Part shown: piece after piece, positions 33,226-40,419 of the stretch
Numbering within the stretch: position 1 is the first letter of the stretch
Layout: every line of letters starts with the position of its first letter
Origin: Micromonospora cabrerizensis
Lineage (GTDB): Bacteria; Actinomycetota; Actinomycetes; Mycobacteriales; Micromonosporaceae
Direction: 5' to 3'
Assembly: GCF_022230955.1 (NCBI RefSeq)
Contig: NZ_JAKKFI010000081.1
Span: forward strand, 1 to 64,000
DNA: 64,000 bases
Program-made: the position numbers and the translations under genes
The notes under the pieces: model-generated
What the model was told of the DNA's origin: nothing
The model's database searches: none
What the model saw: only the letters and a program-made list of their open reading frames with translations

Positions 33226-33729
33226 GTGACCACCACTCCGGATGACGTCGACCGGCACATCGAGCGTTGGCTTCCCGTGGTGCCCGGTCTCGACGCGGAC
33301 GTCGAGGGCGCGGTGACCAGGATGGTCAAGCTGATCCGGCACCTGCGGACGGTCAAGGAGCGGGTTCTGGCCGATTTCGACCTGCCCCCTCACGAGTACG
33401 ACACTCTGCACGCCCTGGCCGGCCGACGCGGGCGGGCCGCCCCCTCGGATCTCGCCGTGGATCTCGCGGTGGCCCCCGCCTCGATCACGGCCCGGGTCGA
33501 CACCCTGCTCCGGCGGGGTTTCGTGCGCCGGATTCCGTCGACAGTCGACCGTCGACGGGTGGACGTGGAGCTGACCGACGCGGGTCAGGCCGCCTGGCGG
33601 GGGGCGATGGAGATTCAGGGCGCCGAGGAACACCGACTGCTCGGCGCGCTCACGGCGACCGAGCGGCGGCAACTCGCCGACCTGTTGCGCCGCGTGATGC
33701 TCGTCGCCGAGCAGCCGAAGGGCGACTGA
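33226..33729 (+). CDS. MarR family transcriptional regulator
   Basis: A 167-residue MarR protein: HTH APSDLAVDLAVAPASITARVDTLLRRGFV, and wing RRIPSTVDRRRVDVELTDAG. The N-terminal helix and C-terminal dimer helix are of normal length. GTG 33226 is set by a leaderless promoter. It is divergent from an MFS exporter gene, which is its likely target. The final codons and the stop are the first of 3.5 copies of a 28-bp tandem repeat. Confidence 0.9.
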   Translation: MTTTPDDVDRHIERWLPVVPGLDADVEGAVTRMVKLIRHLRTVKERVLADFDLPPHEYDTLHALAGRRGRAAPSDLAVDLAVAPASITARVDTLLRRGFVRRIPSTVDRRRVDVELTDAGQAAWRGAMEIQGAEEHRLLGALTATERRQLADLLRRVMLVAEQPKGD

Positions 33730-33814
33730 GCGGCCCGTGGAGCCGAAGGCCGACTGAGTGGCCCGTGGAGCCGAAGGCCGACTGAGTGGCCCCGTCGAGC
33801 CGAAGGCCGACAGG
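33714..33814 (+). repeat. 28-bp tandem repeat across the MarR stop codon, 3.5 copies
   Basis: Copies are at 33714-33741, 33742-33769, 33770-33798 (29 bp) and a partial 33799-33814. All start GCCGAAGG; the first three contain CGACTGAG, so the TGA stop is carried in each. Copies 1 and 2 differ at 2 of 28 positions. Copy 1 is the coding end of the MarR gene. Confidence 0.8.
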
Positions 33815-33852
33815 AGAAATGGCGTGGCGTCCCGCGTACGGCTGATGCGAGG

Positions 33853-34377
33853 GTGGCCGACGTGACTGCGCATGCTCTGGCCGGAACCCTGGCCGACGAC
33901 GGACGGCGACGGATCTTCGCGGCGATCGTGCTGGGCGCCACCAGCGCGACGGAGGTCGCCGAACGCACCGGCCTGCCGGCGCGGGTGGTGCTCACCGGGG
34001 TCCGCCGGCTCACCGACGCGGGTCTCATCACCGGCGCGGACGGCGCGCTCGCTGTCGACGAGGCGTCGCTGCGGGCGGCCGCCCGCGACAGTCGCCCGGC
34101 CGACGACGCCGAGCCCGGAGCCGACCCGGTGTTGCGGACCTTCCTGCGCGCGGGCGTCCTGGTGGGTCTGCCGGCGCAGCCGAGCCGACGGCGGGTCCTG
34201 CTGGCGCACATCGCCGAGCGGTCGTTCGAACCGGGCACCCGCTATCCGGAGCGCGCCGTCGACGACGCGCTCAAGCCGTGGTGCTCCGCGGGCGGGTCGG
34301 ATCACGTGACGCTGCGTCGGTACCTGATCGACGAGCGGTTGCTCACCCGCGAGCACGGCATCTACCAGCGGCTCTGA
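33853..34377 (+). CDS. DUF2087 domain protein with N-terminal winged helix
   Basis: A 174-residue protein. Residues of about 15-70 form an ArsR/MarR-like winged helix (IVLGATSATEVAERTGLPARVVLTGVRRLTDAGL). The C-terminus is a DUF2087 module (RRVLLAHIAERSFEPGTRYPERAVDDALK and TLRRYLIDERLLTRE). DUF2087 proteins are regulator-like and of unknown function. GTG 33853 is the longest start; GTG 33862 sits 8 nt after GAGGG and is equally plausible. It follows the repeat tract without a visible promoter. Confidence 0.82.
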   Translation: MADVTAHALAGTLADDGRRRIFAAIVLGATSATEVAERTGLPARVVLTGVRRLTDAGLITGADGALAVDEASLRAAARDSRPADDAEPGADPVLRTFLRAGVLVGLPAQPSRRRVLLAHIAERSFEPGTRYPERAVDDALKPWCSAGGSDHVTLRRYLIDERLLTREHGIYQRL

Positions 34378-34429
34378 TCGTCCGCTTGGCGAACCGTCTC
34401 GTTGCGGAGCATCTTGCTAGCCTCGGCGC

Positions 34430-34906
34430 ATGACCTCCTGCACGCCCACGGACGGCCCCCCCGACCTGTTGTTCCTGCTCTCCTGGGCGAGTCACGCGCT
34501 GCAGACCGAACACGCCGCCGGGCTGGCCGAGCTGGGTATCTCGCCACGGGCGCACTACGTGCTGGCACAGGCCCGCACCGGAGACCTGACCCAGCGGCAG
34601 ATCGGCGAGCGGTGCGGCGTGGACAAGACCACGATGGTCGTCACGCTCGACCAACTGGAACGGGCCGGGCTGGCCGAGCGCCGCCCGGTGCCGACGGATC
34701 GACGCGCCCGGCTGGTCGCGGTGACGCCGGCGGGGGAACAGGTCCTGCGCCAGGCGCAACAGGTGGTCCAGCGCATCCAGGACGACCTGCTGGCGACCCT
34801 GCCCGAGCAGGATCGGGAGGTGTTCCTGCGCGCCCTGCTGGCACTGGTGAGCGGCCCGCTGGCCGCCACCTCCCCGTACGCGCCCGGTAGCCGCTCGGGC
34901 TGTTAG
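34430..34906 (+). CDS. MarR family transcriptional regulator
   Basis: A 158-residue MarR protein: HTH DLTQRQIGERCGVDKTTMVVTLDQLERAGL, with wing RRPVPTDRRARLVAVTPAG. ATG 34430 is 6 nt after TAGCCT (34418-34423), a leaderless promoter. Its stop codon TAG is the start of a pair of overlapping palindromes that run into the promoter of the DUF6069 gene, so it probably controls that membrane protein. Confidence 0.9.
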   Translation: MTSCTPTDGPPDLLFLLSWASHALQTEHAAGLAELGISPRAHYVLAQARTGDLTQRQIGERCGVDKTTMVVTLDQLERAGLAERRPVPTDRRARLVAVTPAGEQVLRQAQQVVQRIQDDLLATLPEQDREVFLRALLALVSGPLAATSPYAPGSRSGC

Positions 34907-34939
34907 TTCTGAAGAAGATAGTTCAGAACAAGACTATCT
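34906..34939. promoter_or_regulatory. Overlapping palindromes before the DUF6069 gene
   Basis: GTTCTGAA (34906-34913) pairs with TTCAGAAC (34922-34929), 8 bp apart. AGATAGT (34916-34922) pairs with ACTATCT (34933-34939), 10 bp apart. Both repeats are perfect and interleaved, in an AT-rich island directly after the MarR stop. This is typical of a MarR operator. Confidence 0.65.
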
Positions 34940-34982
34940 GTTACGGTCGTACTCGTTCGTTTCCCCTGAACGAGGAGCCGTC

Positions 34983-35396
34983 ATGAGTGCTGCCGCCGTC
35001 ACGACCCCCGCCACCTCGACCCTGCGCCGCCGCGCCCTCGGTGTCGTCGCCGCCGTCGTGGCCTGCCTGGCCATCTGGTCGATCGGCGCGCTGGCCGGGG
35101 TCGACTACACCGTCGAGAGTCCGGGTCAGCCCGCCACGGTGATCGGGGCGGGCGCGATCTTCGTGGTCGCCCTGGGTGCCGCACTGCTCGGCTGGGCGGC
35201 GCTGGCCCTGCTGGAACGGTTCGCCCCACGGGTCGCCCGCCCGGTCTGGATCTCGCTGGCCGTCGTGGTGACCCTGCTGTCCCTCGTTCCCCTGGTCGGT
35301 GTCGAGGCCACCGGTGGCGCCAAGCTGACCCTCGGCGCGACACACGTGGCCGTGGCGGTCGCGCTGATCGCCCTGCTGCCCCGCCCTCGCCGGTAA
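34983..35396 (+). CDS. DUF6069 membrane protein
   Basis: A 137-residue protein with four hydrophobic segments (VVAAVVACLAIWSIGALAGV; GAGAIFVVALGAALLGWAAL; WISLAVVVTLLSLVPLVGV; THVAVAVALIALL). It matches the DUF6069 family of small actinobacterial membrane proteins of unknown function. ATG 34983 follows GAGGAG by about 6 nt. It lies downstream of a MarR gene and its palindromes, so its expression is probably ligand-induced. A 13-bp hairpin ends the unit. Confidence 0.84.
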   Translation: MSAAAVTTPATSTLRRRALGVVAAVVACLAIWSIGALAGVDYTVESPGQPATVIGAGAIFVVALGAALLGWAALALLERFAPRVARPVWISLAVVVTLLSLVPLVGVEATGGAKLTLGATHVAVAVALIALLPRPRR

Positions 35397-35413
35397 ACCG
35401 TCGCGGACACCAC

Positions 35414-35449
35414 CGCCCACCTCGTGTCGCGTCGACCACGAGGTGGGCG
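35414..35449 (+). terminator. Strong terminator after DUF6069
   Basis: Arms 35414-35426 (CGCCCACCTCGTG) and 35437-35449 are perfectly complementary over 13 bp with a 10-nt loop. This isolates the MarR/DUF6069 unit from the ABC-F leader, whose -10 box begins 32 nt further on. Confidence 0.78.
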
Positions 35450-35480
35450 AAACCCCCGTGAGCCGGCGCGTCGACGCTGC

Positions 35481-35486
35481 TAATCT
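35481..35486 (+). promoter_or_regulatory. Promoter -10 box of the ABC-F leader transcript
   Basis: TAATCT ends 7 nt before the ATG of the leader peptide at 35494, so the leader is probably translated from a leaderless or nearly leaderless mRNA. No convincing -35 box is visible, which would fit an activator-dependent promoter. Confidence 0.55.
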
Positions 35487-35493
35487 CGCCGTC

Positions 35494-35538
35494 ATGGCAC
35501 GAGGTATCTGGTCGCAGAAGGTCCGCTCCGCCCGCTGA
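35494..35538 (+). CDS. 14-residue leader peptide with a Lys-Val-Arg motif
   Basis: ATG 35494 to TGA 35536-35538 encodes MARGIWSQKVRSAR. Residues 9-11 (Lys-Val-Arg) match the +X+ pattern (Arg/Lys-x-Arg/Lys) at which macrolide-bound ribosomes arrest in several known resistance leaders, such as those ending in Arg-Leu-Arg. The stop codon lies inside the left arm of a 9-bp inverted repeat whose partner is 60 nt downstream, and the ABC-F gene follows 102 nt later. This is the layout of a drug-sensing attenuator. Expression and arrest are inferred, not shown. Confidence 0.65.
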   Translation: MARGIWSQKVRSAR

Positions 35539-35636
35539 CGGCGGCGCCCTTCCTTTCTGCTGAATTCGCGCTCGCCGTCCCGGTTCCCGCCGGGCGGCCG
35601 TCAGCCGCTGCCCGGCTCCATCGCGAGCTGCGGAGC
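35534..35636 (+). promoter_or_regulatory. Attenuator-like alternative hairpins before the ABC-F gene
   Basis: GCTGACGGC (35534-35542), covering the leader stop codon, pairs perfectly with GCCGTCAGC (35597-35605). The right arm is also part of an alternative stem, CGGGCGGC (35591-35598) with GCCGCxGCCCG (35604-35614 region, one bulge). GCTCC (35615-35619) pairs with GGAGC (35632-35636), which contains the likely ribosome-binding site of the ABC-F gene. A ribosome stalled in the leader would block the first stem and could change the folding downstream. Confidence 0.6.
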
Positions 35637-35640
35637 ACCG

Positions 35641-37347
35641 TTGAACCTCACCCCGAATCCCGAAACCCTGTCAGCGACCGTCGAGGCGGGTGGCAGCGCG
35701 CACGTGCGCGCCGTACGTGTCACCGTGACCCGCGGGTCCCGCCGCGTCCTGAACGACGTCTCGCTCACCGTCTCCGCCCGATCTCGGGTGGCGGTCGTCG
35801 GCGAGAACGGTCGCGGCAAGACCACCCTGCTGCACGTCCTCGCCGGGCTGATCGCGCCGGACGACGGCGCTGTCCAGCGGGCCGGCACGATCGGCCTGGC
35901 CCGCCAGGAACTGTCCGCCCGCGACGGTGAGACCGTCGGCACCCTGACGTCCGAAGCGCTGGTCGCGTCACTCGCGGCCCTCACCGCGCTGGACGAGGCG
36001 GCCCGCGCCCTCGCCGAGGGCGATCGCAGCGCCGAGGACCGTTACGCCGCCGCGCTCGAGGCCGCCACCCGGCTCGACGCGTGGGACGCCGAACGCCGTG
36101 TCGACATCGCACTCGAGGCCCTCGACGCCTGCGCGGACCGCGACCGTCCCCTGGCGACGCTGTCGGTCGGGCAGCGCTACCGGGTACGGCTGGCGTGCCT
36201 GCTGGGCGCACGGCACGACGTGTTGCTCCTCGACGAGCCGACCAACCACCTCGACGCCGACGGCCTGGACTTCCTGACCCGGCGGCTGCGCGAGCACGAC
36301 GGCGGCCTCGCGATCGTCAGCCACGACCGGTCGCTGCTGCGCGACGTGGCCGACCGTTTCCTCGACCTCGACCCGACCCGCGACGGCAAACCGCGCCTCT
36401 ACGCCGGCGGTTACGACGCGTGGCAGGACGCGCGGTCCCGGGAGCGCGAGCACTGGGAGCAGGACCACGAGCAGCAGCAGGCCGAGCACCGACGACTGCA
36501 GGACGCGGTGTCGAAGGCCCGTGACCGGCTCTCCACCGGCTGGCGGCCGGACAAGGGGACCGGCAAACACCAGCGTCAGTCCCGCGCGCCGGGCGTCGTG
36601 CAGGCCCTGAACCGGCAGCAGGAGACGCTCCAGGCGTACCGGATGGACGTGCCGGAACCGCCACCGACGATGCGGTGGCCAGGATTGGGGGCACGGTCGG
36701 GAGCACCACAGCTACGCGCCCGGGGCGTAGCCGTCGCCGGGCGGCTCGCCGGGCCGGTCGACCTCACCGTCGACGGCGGCGACCGGCTGCTCGTCACCGG
36801 CCCGAACGGTGCCGGAAAGTCCACACTGCTCGCGGTGCTGGCCGGTGCGCTCGAACCGACCGACGGGCACGCCTGGACGGCGAAGGAGGCCCGGGTCGCC
36901 TGGGTCACCCAGGAGACCGCCGGACAGGATGCCGGACGCACCGCCGACGAGGTGTACGCCGGCCAGGTGGGGCGGCTGGTGGCCGCTGGGACGCTCACCG
37001 ACCGCGACGCCGTGCCGCTCGGATCACTGGGGCTGCTGGACGCCGCCGCGATGCGTACGCCCGTCGGGCGGATGTCGCAGGGGCAGCAGCGCCGCCTCGA
37101 CCTTGCGCTGGCGCTGGCCGGTCGACCCACGGTGATCCTGCTCGACGAGCCGACGAACCACCTGTCGTCAGCTCTGGCCGACGAGCTGACCGCCGCTATC
37201 GGTGACACGGGCGCCGCCGTCGTCGTCGCCACGCACGATCGGCAACTGCTGCGGGACCTGGCCGACTGGCCTCGTCTGCGCGTCGGCGGGTCTCCGACGC
37301 CAGGTACGCGAAGCCGCGCGACCGACCGGGAGCGCCGACCGGGGTAA
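35641..37347 (+). CDS. ABC-F family ribosome-protection protein
   Basis: A 568-residue soluble protein with two ATPase domains and no membrane segments. Domain 1 has GENGRGKTT, LSVGQRYRVRL and LLLDEPTNHLD; domain 2 has GPNGAGKST, MSQGQQRRLDL and ILLDEPTNHLS. The inter-domain linker (residues of roughly 255-345) is long and charged, with TGWRPDKGTGKHQRQSRAPG, as in antibiotic-resistance ABC-F proteins of actinobacteria. These displace macrolides, lincosamides, streptogramins or pleuromutilins from the ribosome. TTG 35641 lies 4-5 nt after GGAG. The leader at 35494 suggests drug-induced expression. Confidence 0.88.
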   Translation: MNLTPNPETLSATVEAGGSAHVRAVRVTVTRGSRRVLNDVSLTVSARSRVAVVGENGRGKTTLLHVLAGLIAPDDGAVQRAGTIGLARQELSARDGETVGTLTSEALVASLAALTALDEAARALAEGDRSAEDRYAAALEAATRLDAWDAERRVDIALEALDACADRDRPLATLSVGQRYRVRLACLLGARHDVLLLDEPTNHLDADGLDFLTRRLREHDGGLAIVSHDRSLLRDVADRFLDLDPTRDGKPRLYAGGYDAWQDARSREREHWEQDHEQQQAEHRRLQDAVSKARDRLSTGWRPDKGTGKHQRQSRAPGVVQALNRQQETLQAYRMDVPEPPPTMRWPGLGARSGAPQLRARGVAVAGRLAGPVDLTVDGGDRLLVTGPNGAGKSTLLAVLAGALEPTDGHAWTAKEARVAWVTQETAGQDAGRTADEVYAGQVGRLVAAGTLTDRDAVPLGSLGLLDAAAMRTPVGRMSQGQQRRLDLALALAGRPTVILLDEPTNHLSSALADELTAAIGDTGAAVVVATHDRQLLRDLADWPRLRVGGSPTPGTRSRATDRERRPG

Positions 37348-37377
37348 AGGCGTTGACCGGGCGGTGATGATCAACTG

Positions 37378-37902
37378 GTGACCATCACCGCCCGACCACT
37401 CTGGACGACCCGCGTCAGTCGACCCGACGAGCCCGACGCGGTGCTGCTGCTGCGCGAGTACATGACCGAGATGGTGGTGCGCTACCACTGCCGCCCGGCC
37501 CTTCCCGGCGAGGTCGACGAGGCGCTCGCCGAGATGCCCAGTGACGACCTGACCTACCCGAGCGGGGTACTGCTGCTCGCCCACCACGGCACCGACCTGG
37601 CCGGTTGCGCCGGGCTGCGCTGGCACTCGGGCTGGGCGGAGCTGAAACGGGTGTTCGTCCGACCCGCGCACCGTGGCGCCGGTGGGGGTGCCGCGTTGCT
37701 GACCGCCGTCGAGCAGCAGGCGGGGGCGGCCGGAGCGGCCGCGATACGGCTCGACACCCGCGCCGACCTGGTCGAGGCCCGCGCCCTGTACGCCCGGCAC
37801 GGCTACGTCGAGATCCCGGCGTACTCGCGCGGCCCCTACGCCGAGCACTGGTTCGAGAAGCGGCTCGGTGGAGCGGTTGACGGCCGCCAGGGGATGCGCT
37901 AA
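37378..37902 (+). CDS. GNAT family N-acetyltransferase
   Basis: A 174-residue acetyltransferase of the Acetyltransf_1 type: GCAGLRWHSGWAELKRVFVRPAHRGAGGGAALL holds the acetyl-CoA site, and ALYARHGYVEIPAYSRGPYAEHWFEKRL the C-terminal strand. GTG 37378 follows GATGAT by 6 nt, a leaderless pattern. It lies 31 nt after the ABC-F gene, so both may also be co-transcribed. The acceptor is unknown. Confidence 0.87.
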   Translation: MTITARPLWTTRVSRPDEPDAVLLLREYMTEMVVRYHCRPALPGEVDEALAEMPSDDLTYPSGVLLLAHHGTDLAGCAGLRWHSGWAELKRVFVRPAHRGAGGGAALLTAVEQQAGAAGAAAIRLDTRADLVEARALYARHGYVEIPAYSRGPYAEHWFEKRLGGAVDGRQGMR

Positions 37903-37914
37903 ATAAGAAGAGGA

Positions 37915-37937
37915 AGTTGAGTCGCCCCGGCTCAACT
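37915..37937. promoter_or_regulatory. HAIR-like element before the hsp20 gene
   Basis: AGTTGAGT, 7 bp, then GCTCAACT forms a 23-bp inverted repeat that keeps the TTGAG-N9-CTCAA core of the HspR-associated inverted repeat (consensus CTTGAGT-N7-ACTCAAG). It lies 31 bp before the small heat-shock gene, where HspR-type repression would act. Confidence 0.65.
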
Positions 37938-37968
37938 CATCACCTTCGGCCAGGAGAACCGAGGAGGC

Positions 37969-38400
37969 ATGACCATGTTGATGCGTACCGACCCGTTCCG
38001 CGAGATCGACCGGCTCGCCGAGCAGTTCTTCGGTACGGCAGCCCGCCCCGCGATGATGCACCTTGACGCCTACCGCGACGGCGACCACTTCTACGCGGCG
38101 TTCGACCTGCCCGGCGTCGACCCCGACACCATCGACTGCACCGTCGAGCGCAACGTGCTCACCGTCCGGGCCGAACGACGCCGGCCCTCCGGCGACGGCG
38201 TCGAGCTGGTGGCCGCCGAACGTCCGATGGGCACCTTCACCCGGCAGCTGTTCCTCGGCGACACCCTCGACACCGACAAGCTGGAAGCCGGCTACGAGCA
38301 CGGGGTGCTGACGCTGCGCATCCCCGTCGCCGAGCGCGCCAAGCCCCGCCGGGTGACCATCACCGCCAACGGCGACCGGCGTCCACAGATCAACGCGTGA
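37969..38400 (+). CDS. Small heat-shock protein (Hsp20/alpha-crystallin)
   Basis: A 143-residue protein. A short N-terminal arm (DPFREIDRLAEQFFG) precedes the alpha-crystallin domain (residues of roughly 40-130: FYAAFDLPGVDPDTIDCTVERNVLTVRAERR to YEHGVLTLRIPVAE). The C-terminal IxI-type anchor is not obvious; LRIPV lies within the domain. It is an ATP-independent holdase that binds unfolding proteins. ATG 37969 follows GAGGAGG. The HAIR-like element upstream suggests heat-shock control, and a classic terminator follows the stop. Confidence 0.9.
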   Translation: MTMLMRTDPFREIDRLAEQFFGTAARPAMMHLDAYRDGDHFYAAFDLPGVDPDTIDCTVERNVLTVRAERRRPSGDGVELVAAERPMGTFTRQLFLGDTLDTDKLEAGYEHGVLTLRIPVAERAKPRRVTITANGDRRPQINA

Positions 38401-38403
38401 TCA

Positions 38404-38464
38404 CAGCCTCGGGTGGGACCGGCGCGCCTGCACGCCGAACCCACCCGAGGCTGAGAACCTTTTT
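38404..38464 (+). terminator. Rho-independent terminator after hsp20
   Basis: Arms 38404-38417 (CAGCCTCGGGTGGG) and 38440-38453 are perfectly complementary over 14 bp; the loop contains a smaller GGCG/CGCC stem. A run of five T follows at 38460-38464, rare for this window. The recombinase ATG lies only 4 nt after the T-run. Confidence 0.85.
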
Positions 38465-38467
38465 CAC

Positions 38468-39466
38468 ATGGTGTTCTCCGACGCTCCGGTGCTGGCCCGC
38501 CCGTCCGCGCCACCCGCGCTGCCGAGTGGGCCGGTCGAGGTCACCGAGGCGTGGCTGCGTAACCGGCGGTTGTCCGAGCACACCCGCGACGCGTACCGGC
38601 GCGACGTCACCGGCTGGCTCAGCTGGTGCGCCGGCCGGGACCTGGACCCGCTGCGGGCCACGTTCCTGCACGTCAACGACTACGCCCGGGCGTTGGAATC
38701 CACAGTCGCCGCCCGCAGCGGTCGACCGCTGACCCCGGCGACCGTGGCGCGGCGGCTCTCCGCGCTGTCCAGTTGGTACGACTTCCTCGTCAAGCTGGGC
38801 GCGGTGCCGGCCAACCCGGTCTCCGGCGCGGACCGGCCCCGCGTCGACCGGGACCACTCCGCCACCCTCGGGCTCACCCCCGAGGAGGTGGACGCCCTGC
38901 TCGGCGCCGCCGAGGCGGACACCGGCGCGACCGCCCTGCGCAACCGGGCGGCGATCGCGCTCCTCGCCGACCTGGGCCTGCGGGTCGGGGAGCTGATCTC
39001 GTTGGACCTCACCGACCTCGGCGCCGAACGCGGACACCGCAGCGTGCGCTTCGTCGGCAAGGGCGGCAAGCAACGCCGTCGGGCGCTCACCCCCGGCAGC
39101 GGGTACGCCGTGGACGCCTACCTGGCCCAGCGGGCCGCCGCCACCGGTGTGCCGGTGGCACAGCTGACCGGGCCGCTGCTGGTCACCGCCAGCGGCGCCC
39201 GACTGGACCGGCACTCGGTGTTCCGGATGGTCCGCCGGCTCGCCCGGGCCGCCGGCATCCCCGCCTGGGCGAAGCTGTCCCCGCACTCCCTGCGGCACGC
39301 CTTCGCCACCACCGCCCGCTCGGAGGGCGTGCCGCTGGAGGACGTGCAGGACGCGATGGGGCACGCCGACCCGCGCACCACCCGTCGTTACGACCGGGAC
39401 CGGCACAACCTCGACCGTGACCCGGCCTACGTGGTGTGGGCGGCGCGGTCGCGCCGGAGCAGCTGA
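38468..39466 (+). CDS. Tyrosine recombinase/integrase (XerC/D-like)
   Basis: A 332-residue recombinase. The N-terminal core-binding domain (WLRNRRLSEHTRDAYRRDVTGW) is followed by the catalytic domain with Arg172, Lys198, His273, Arg276, His299 and nucleophile Tyr308, all present. It resembles chromosomal XerC/D-like enzymes and integrases of short elements, but no attachment site, excisionase or cargo is visible next to it. ATG 38468 lies immediately after the hsp20 terminator, so the promoter must overlap that terminator or the start is further downstream. Confidence 0.88.
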   Translation: MVFSDAPVLARPSAPPALPSGPVEVTEAWLRNRRLSEHTRDAYRRDVTGWLSWCAGRDLDPLRATFLHVNDYARALESTVAARSGRPLTPATVARRLSALSSWYDFLVKLGAVPANPVSGADRPRVDRDHSATLGLTPEEVDALLGAAEADTGATALRNRAAIALLADLGLRVGELISLDLTDLGAERGHRSVRFVGKGGKQRRRALTPGSGYAVDAYLAQRAAATGVPVAQLTGPLLVTASGARLDRHSVFRMVRRLARAAGIPAWAKLSPHSLRHAFATTARSEGVPLEDVQDAMGHADPRTTRRYDRDRHNLDRDPAYVVWAARSRRSS

Positions 39467-39495
39467 GCGCTGCACGGCCGACACCGGGTTGTTGA

Positions 39496-39903
39496 TCAGT
39501 CGAGAACCGCAGTGGCTTCGACCTCGACGAGGAGATCAGGCTCGCCCAGAGCACTGACACCCAGCAGCGTGATGGGCTTGACCAGGTCAACCCCCAGCTT
39601 CGCACCCGCCCGAGCGACGCCTTCGCCCAGCAGGGGCATCTTGTCGGGCGACCAGTCAACGACGTAGATGGTCAGTTTCGCCACGTCGCCGAAGGACCCG
39701 CCGATCCCGGCCAGGGCGGTGCCGATGTTGAGATAGCACTGCTCGACCTGGGCGGCGAAGTCTCCCTCGCCGACTTTGCGCCCTTCGGCGTCGCGGGCCA
39801 CCTGACCGGCGAGGAAGACCAGCTTGGACCCGGTGGCGATCGACAACTGACGGTAGACGTCCGGCTTCGGTAACCCGTCCGGATTGACGAGGGTGATGGC
39901 CAT
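39496..39903 (-). CDS. ridA: RidA family (YjgF/UK114) protein
   Basis: A 135-residue RidA-superfamily protein, slightly longer than RidA itself (about 128). LVFLAGQVARDAEG, QVEQCYLNIGTALAGIGGSFGDVAKLTIYVVDW and the C-terminal LLVEVEATAVLD follow the family, but the catalytic Arg of true RidA, normally in RVQVEVxAxA, reads as Glu-Val here. It may therefore be a paralogue without imine deaminase activity. ATG 39903 follows GGAG. It lies 26 nt downstream of the VOC gene, probably in the same operon. Confidence 0.84.
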   Translation of the reverse strand: MAITLVNPDGLPKPDVYRQLSIATGSKLVFLAGQVARDAEGRKVGEGDFAAQVEQCYLNIGTALAGIGGSFGDVAKLTIYVVDWSPDKMPLLGEGVARAGAKLGVDLVKPITLLGVSALGEPDLLVEVEATAVLD

Positions 39904-39929
39904 GCTGACTCCTTCTGTCGTTGGTCGTC

Positions 39930-40301
39930 TCAGCTCTGTGGGCGGGGGCAGATGCAGAACGGCTGCCCGATCGGGTCGAGAAGCACCACCCACCGCTCAC
40001 CGCCGGGCTGGAATTCCGGCTTCGAGGCGCCCGCCGCGACGAATTTCTCCTGTGCCGCGGCGAGGTCGTCGACGTACAGGTCCAGGTGGTAGCGCTGGTC
40101 GCCCGTCGGGTCCGGCCAGGACGGCGGACGGTAACCCTCGACCAGCCCGAAGCCGATGGAGACGCCACCGGAGCTGATCATCGCGTACTCCGGTTGGCTG
40201 TGGGTGATCTCCCAGCCCAGCGCCTGGTGGTAGAACGCGGCGTGGCCGGCGGGGTCGGAACTGTCGAGGTTGACCATGGCGAGGTCCGCAGAGGCTGTCA
40301 C
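39930..40301 (-). CDS. VOC family (glyoxalase-like) protein
   Basis: A 123-residue single-module VOC protein: DLAMVNLDSSDPAGHAAFYHQALGW at the start, and GERWVVLLDPIGQPFCICP at the end. These are typical of the uncharacterised glyoxalase-like proteins of actinobacteria; no metal-ligand set can be assigned with certainty. GTG 40301 is 6 nt after CATACT on the minus strand, a leaderless promoter. It probably forms a two-gene unit with ridA. Confidence 0.83.
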   Translation of the reverse strand: MTASADLAMVNLDSSDPAGHAAFYHQALGWEITHSQPEYAMISSGGVSIGFGLVEGYRPPSWPDPTGDQRYHLDLYVDDLAAAQEKFVAAGASKPEFQPGGERWVVLLDPIGQPFCICPRPQS

Positions 40302-40419
40302 GCCAGCAGTATGCCGCCGGGCCCCGACAACCCCGCCCGACCGACGAACGCGTCGCAACCCCCGTCCTACCGTCGTCGGATGAGACATGGCCTGGAGATC
40401 TCCTGCGGTGGCGACCGGA

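Noticed and set aside
38468..39466. An integrated mobile element around the tyrosine recombinase
   Set aside because: There are no flanking direct repeats, tRNA target, excisionase or cargo genes; neighbouring genes are ordinary chromosomal types.
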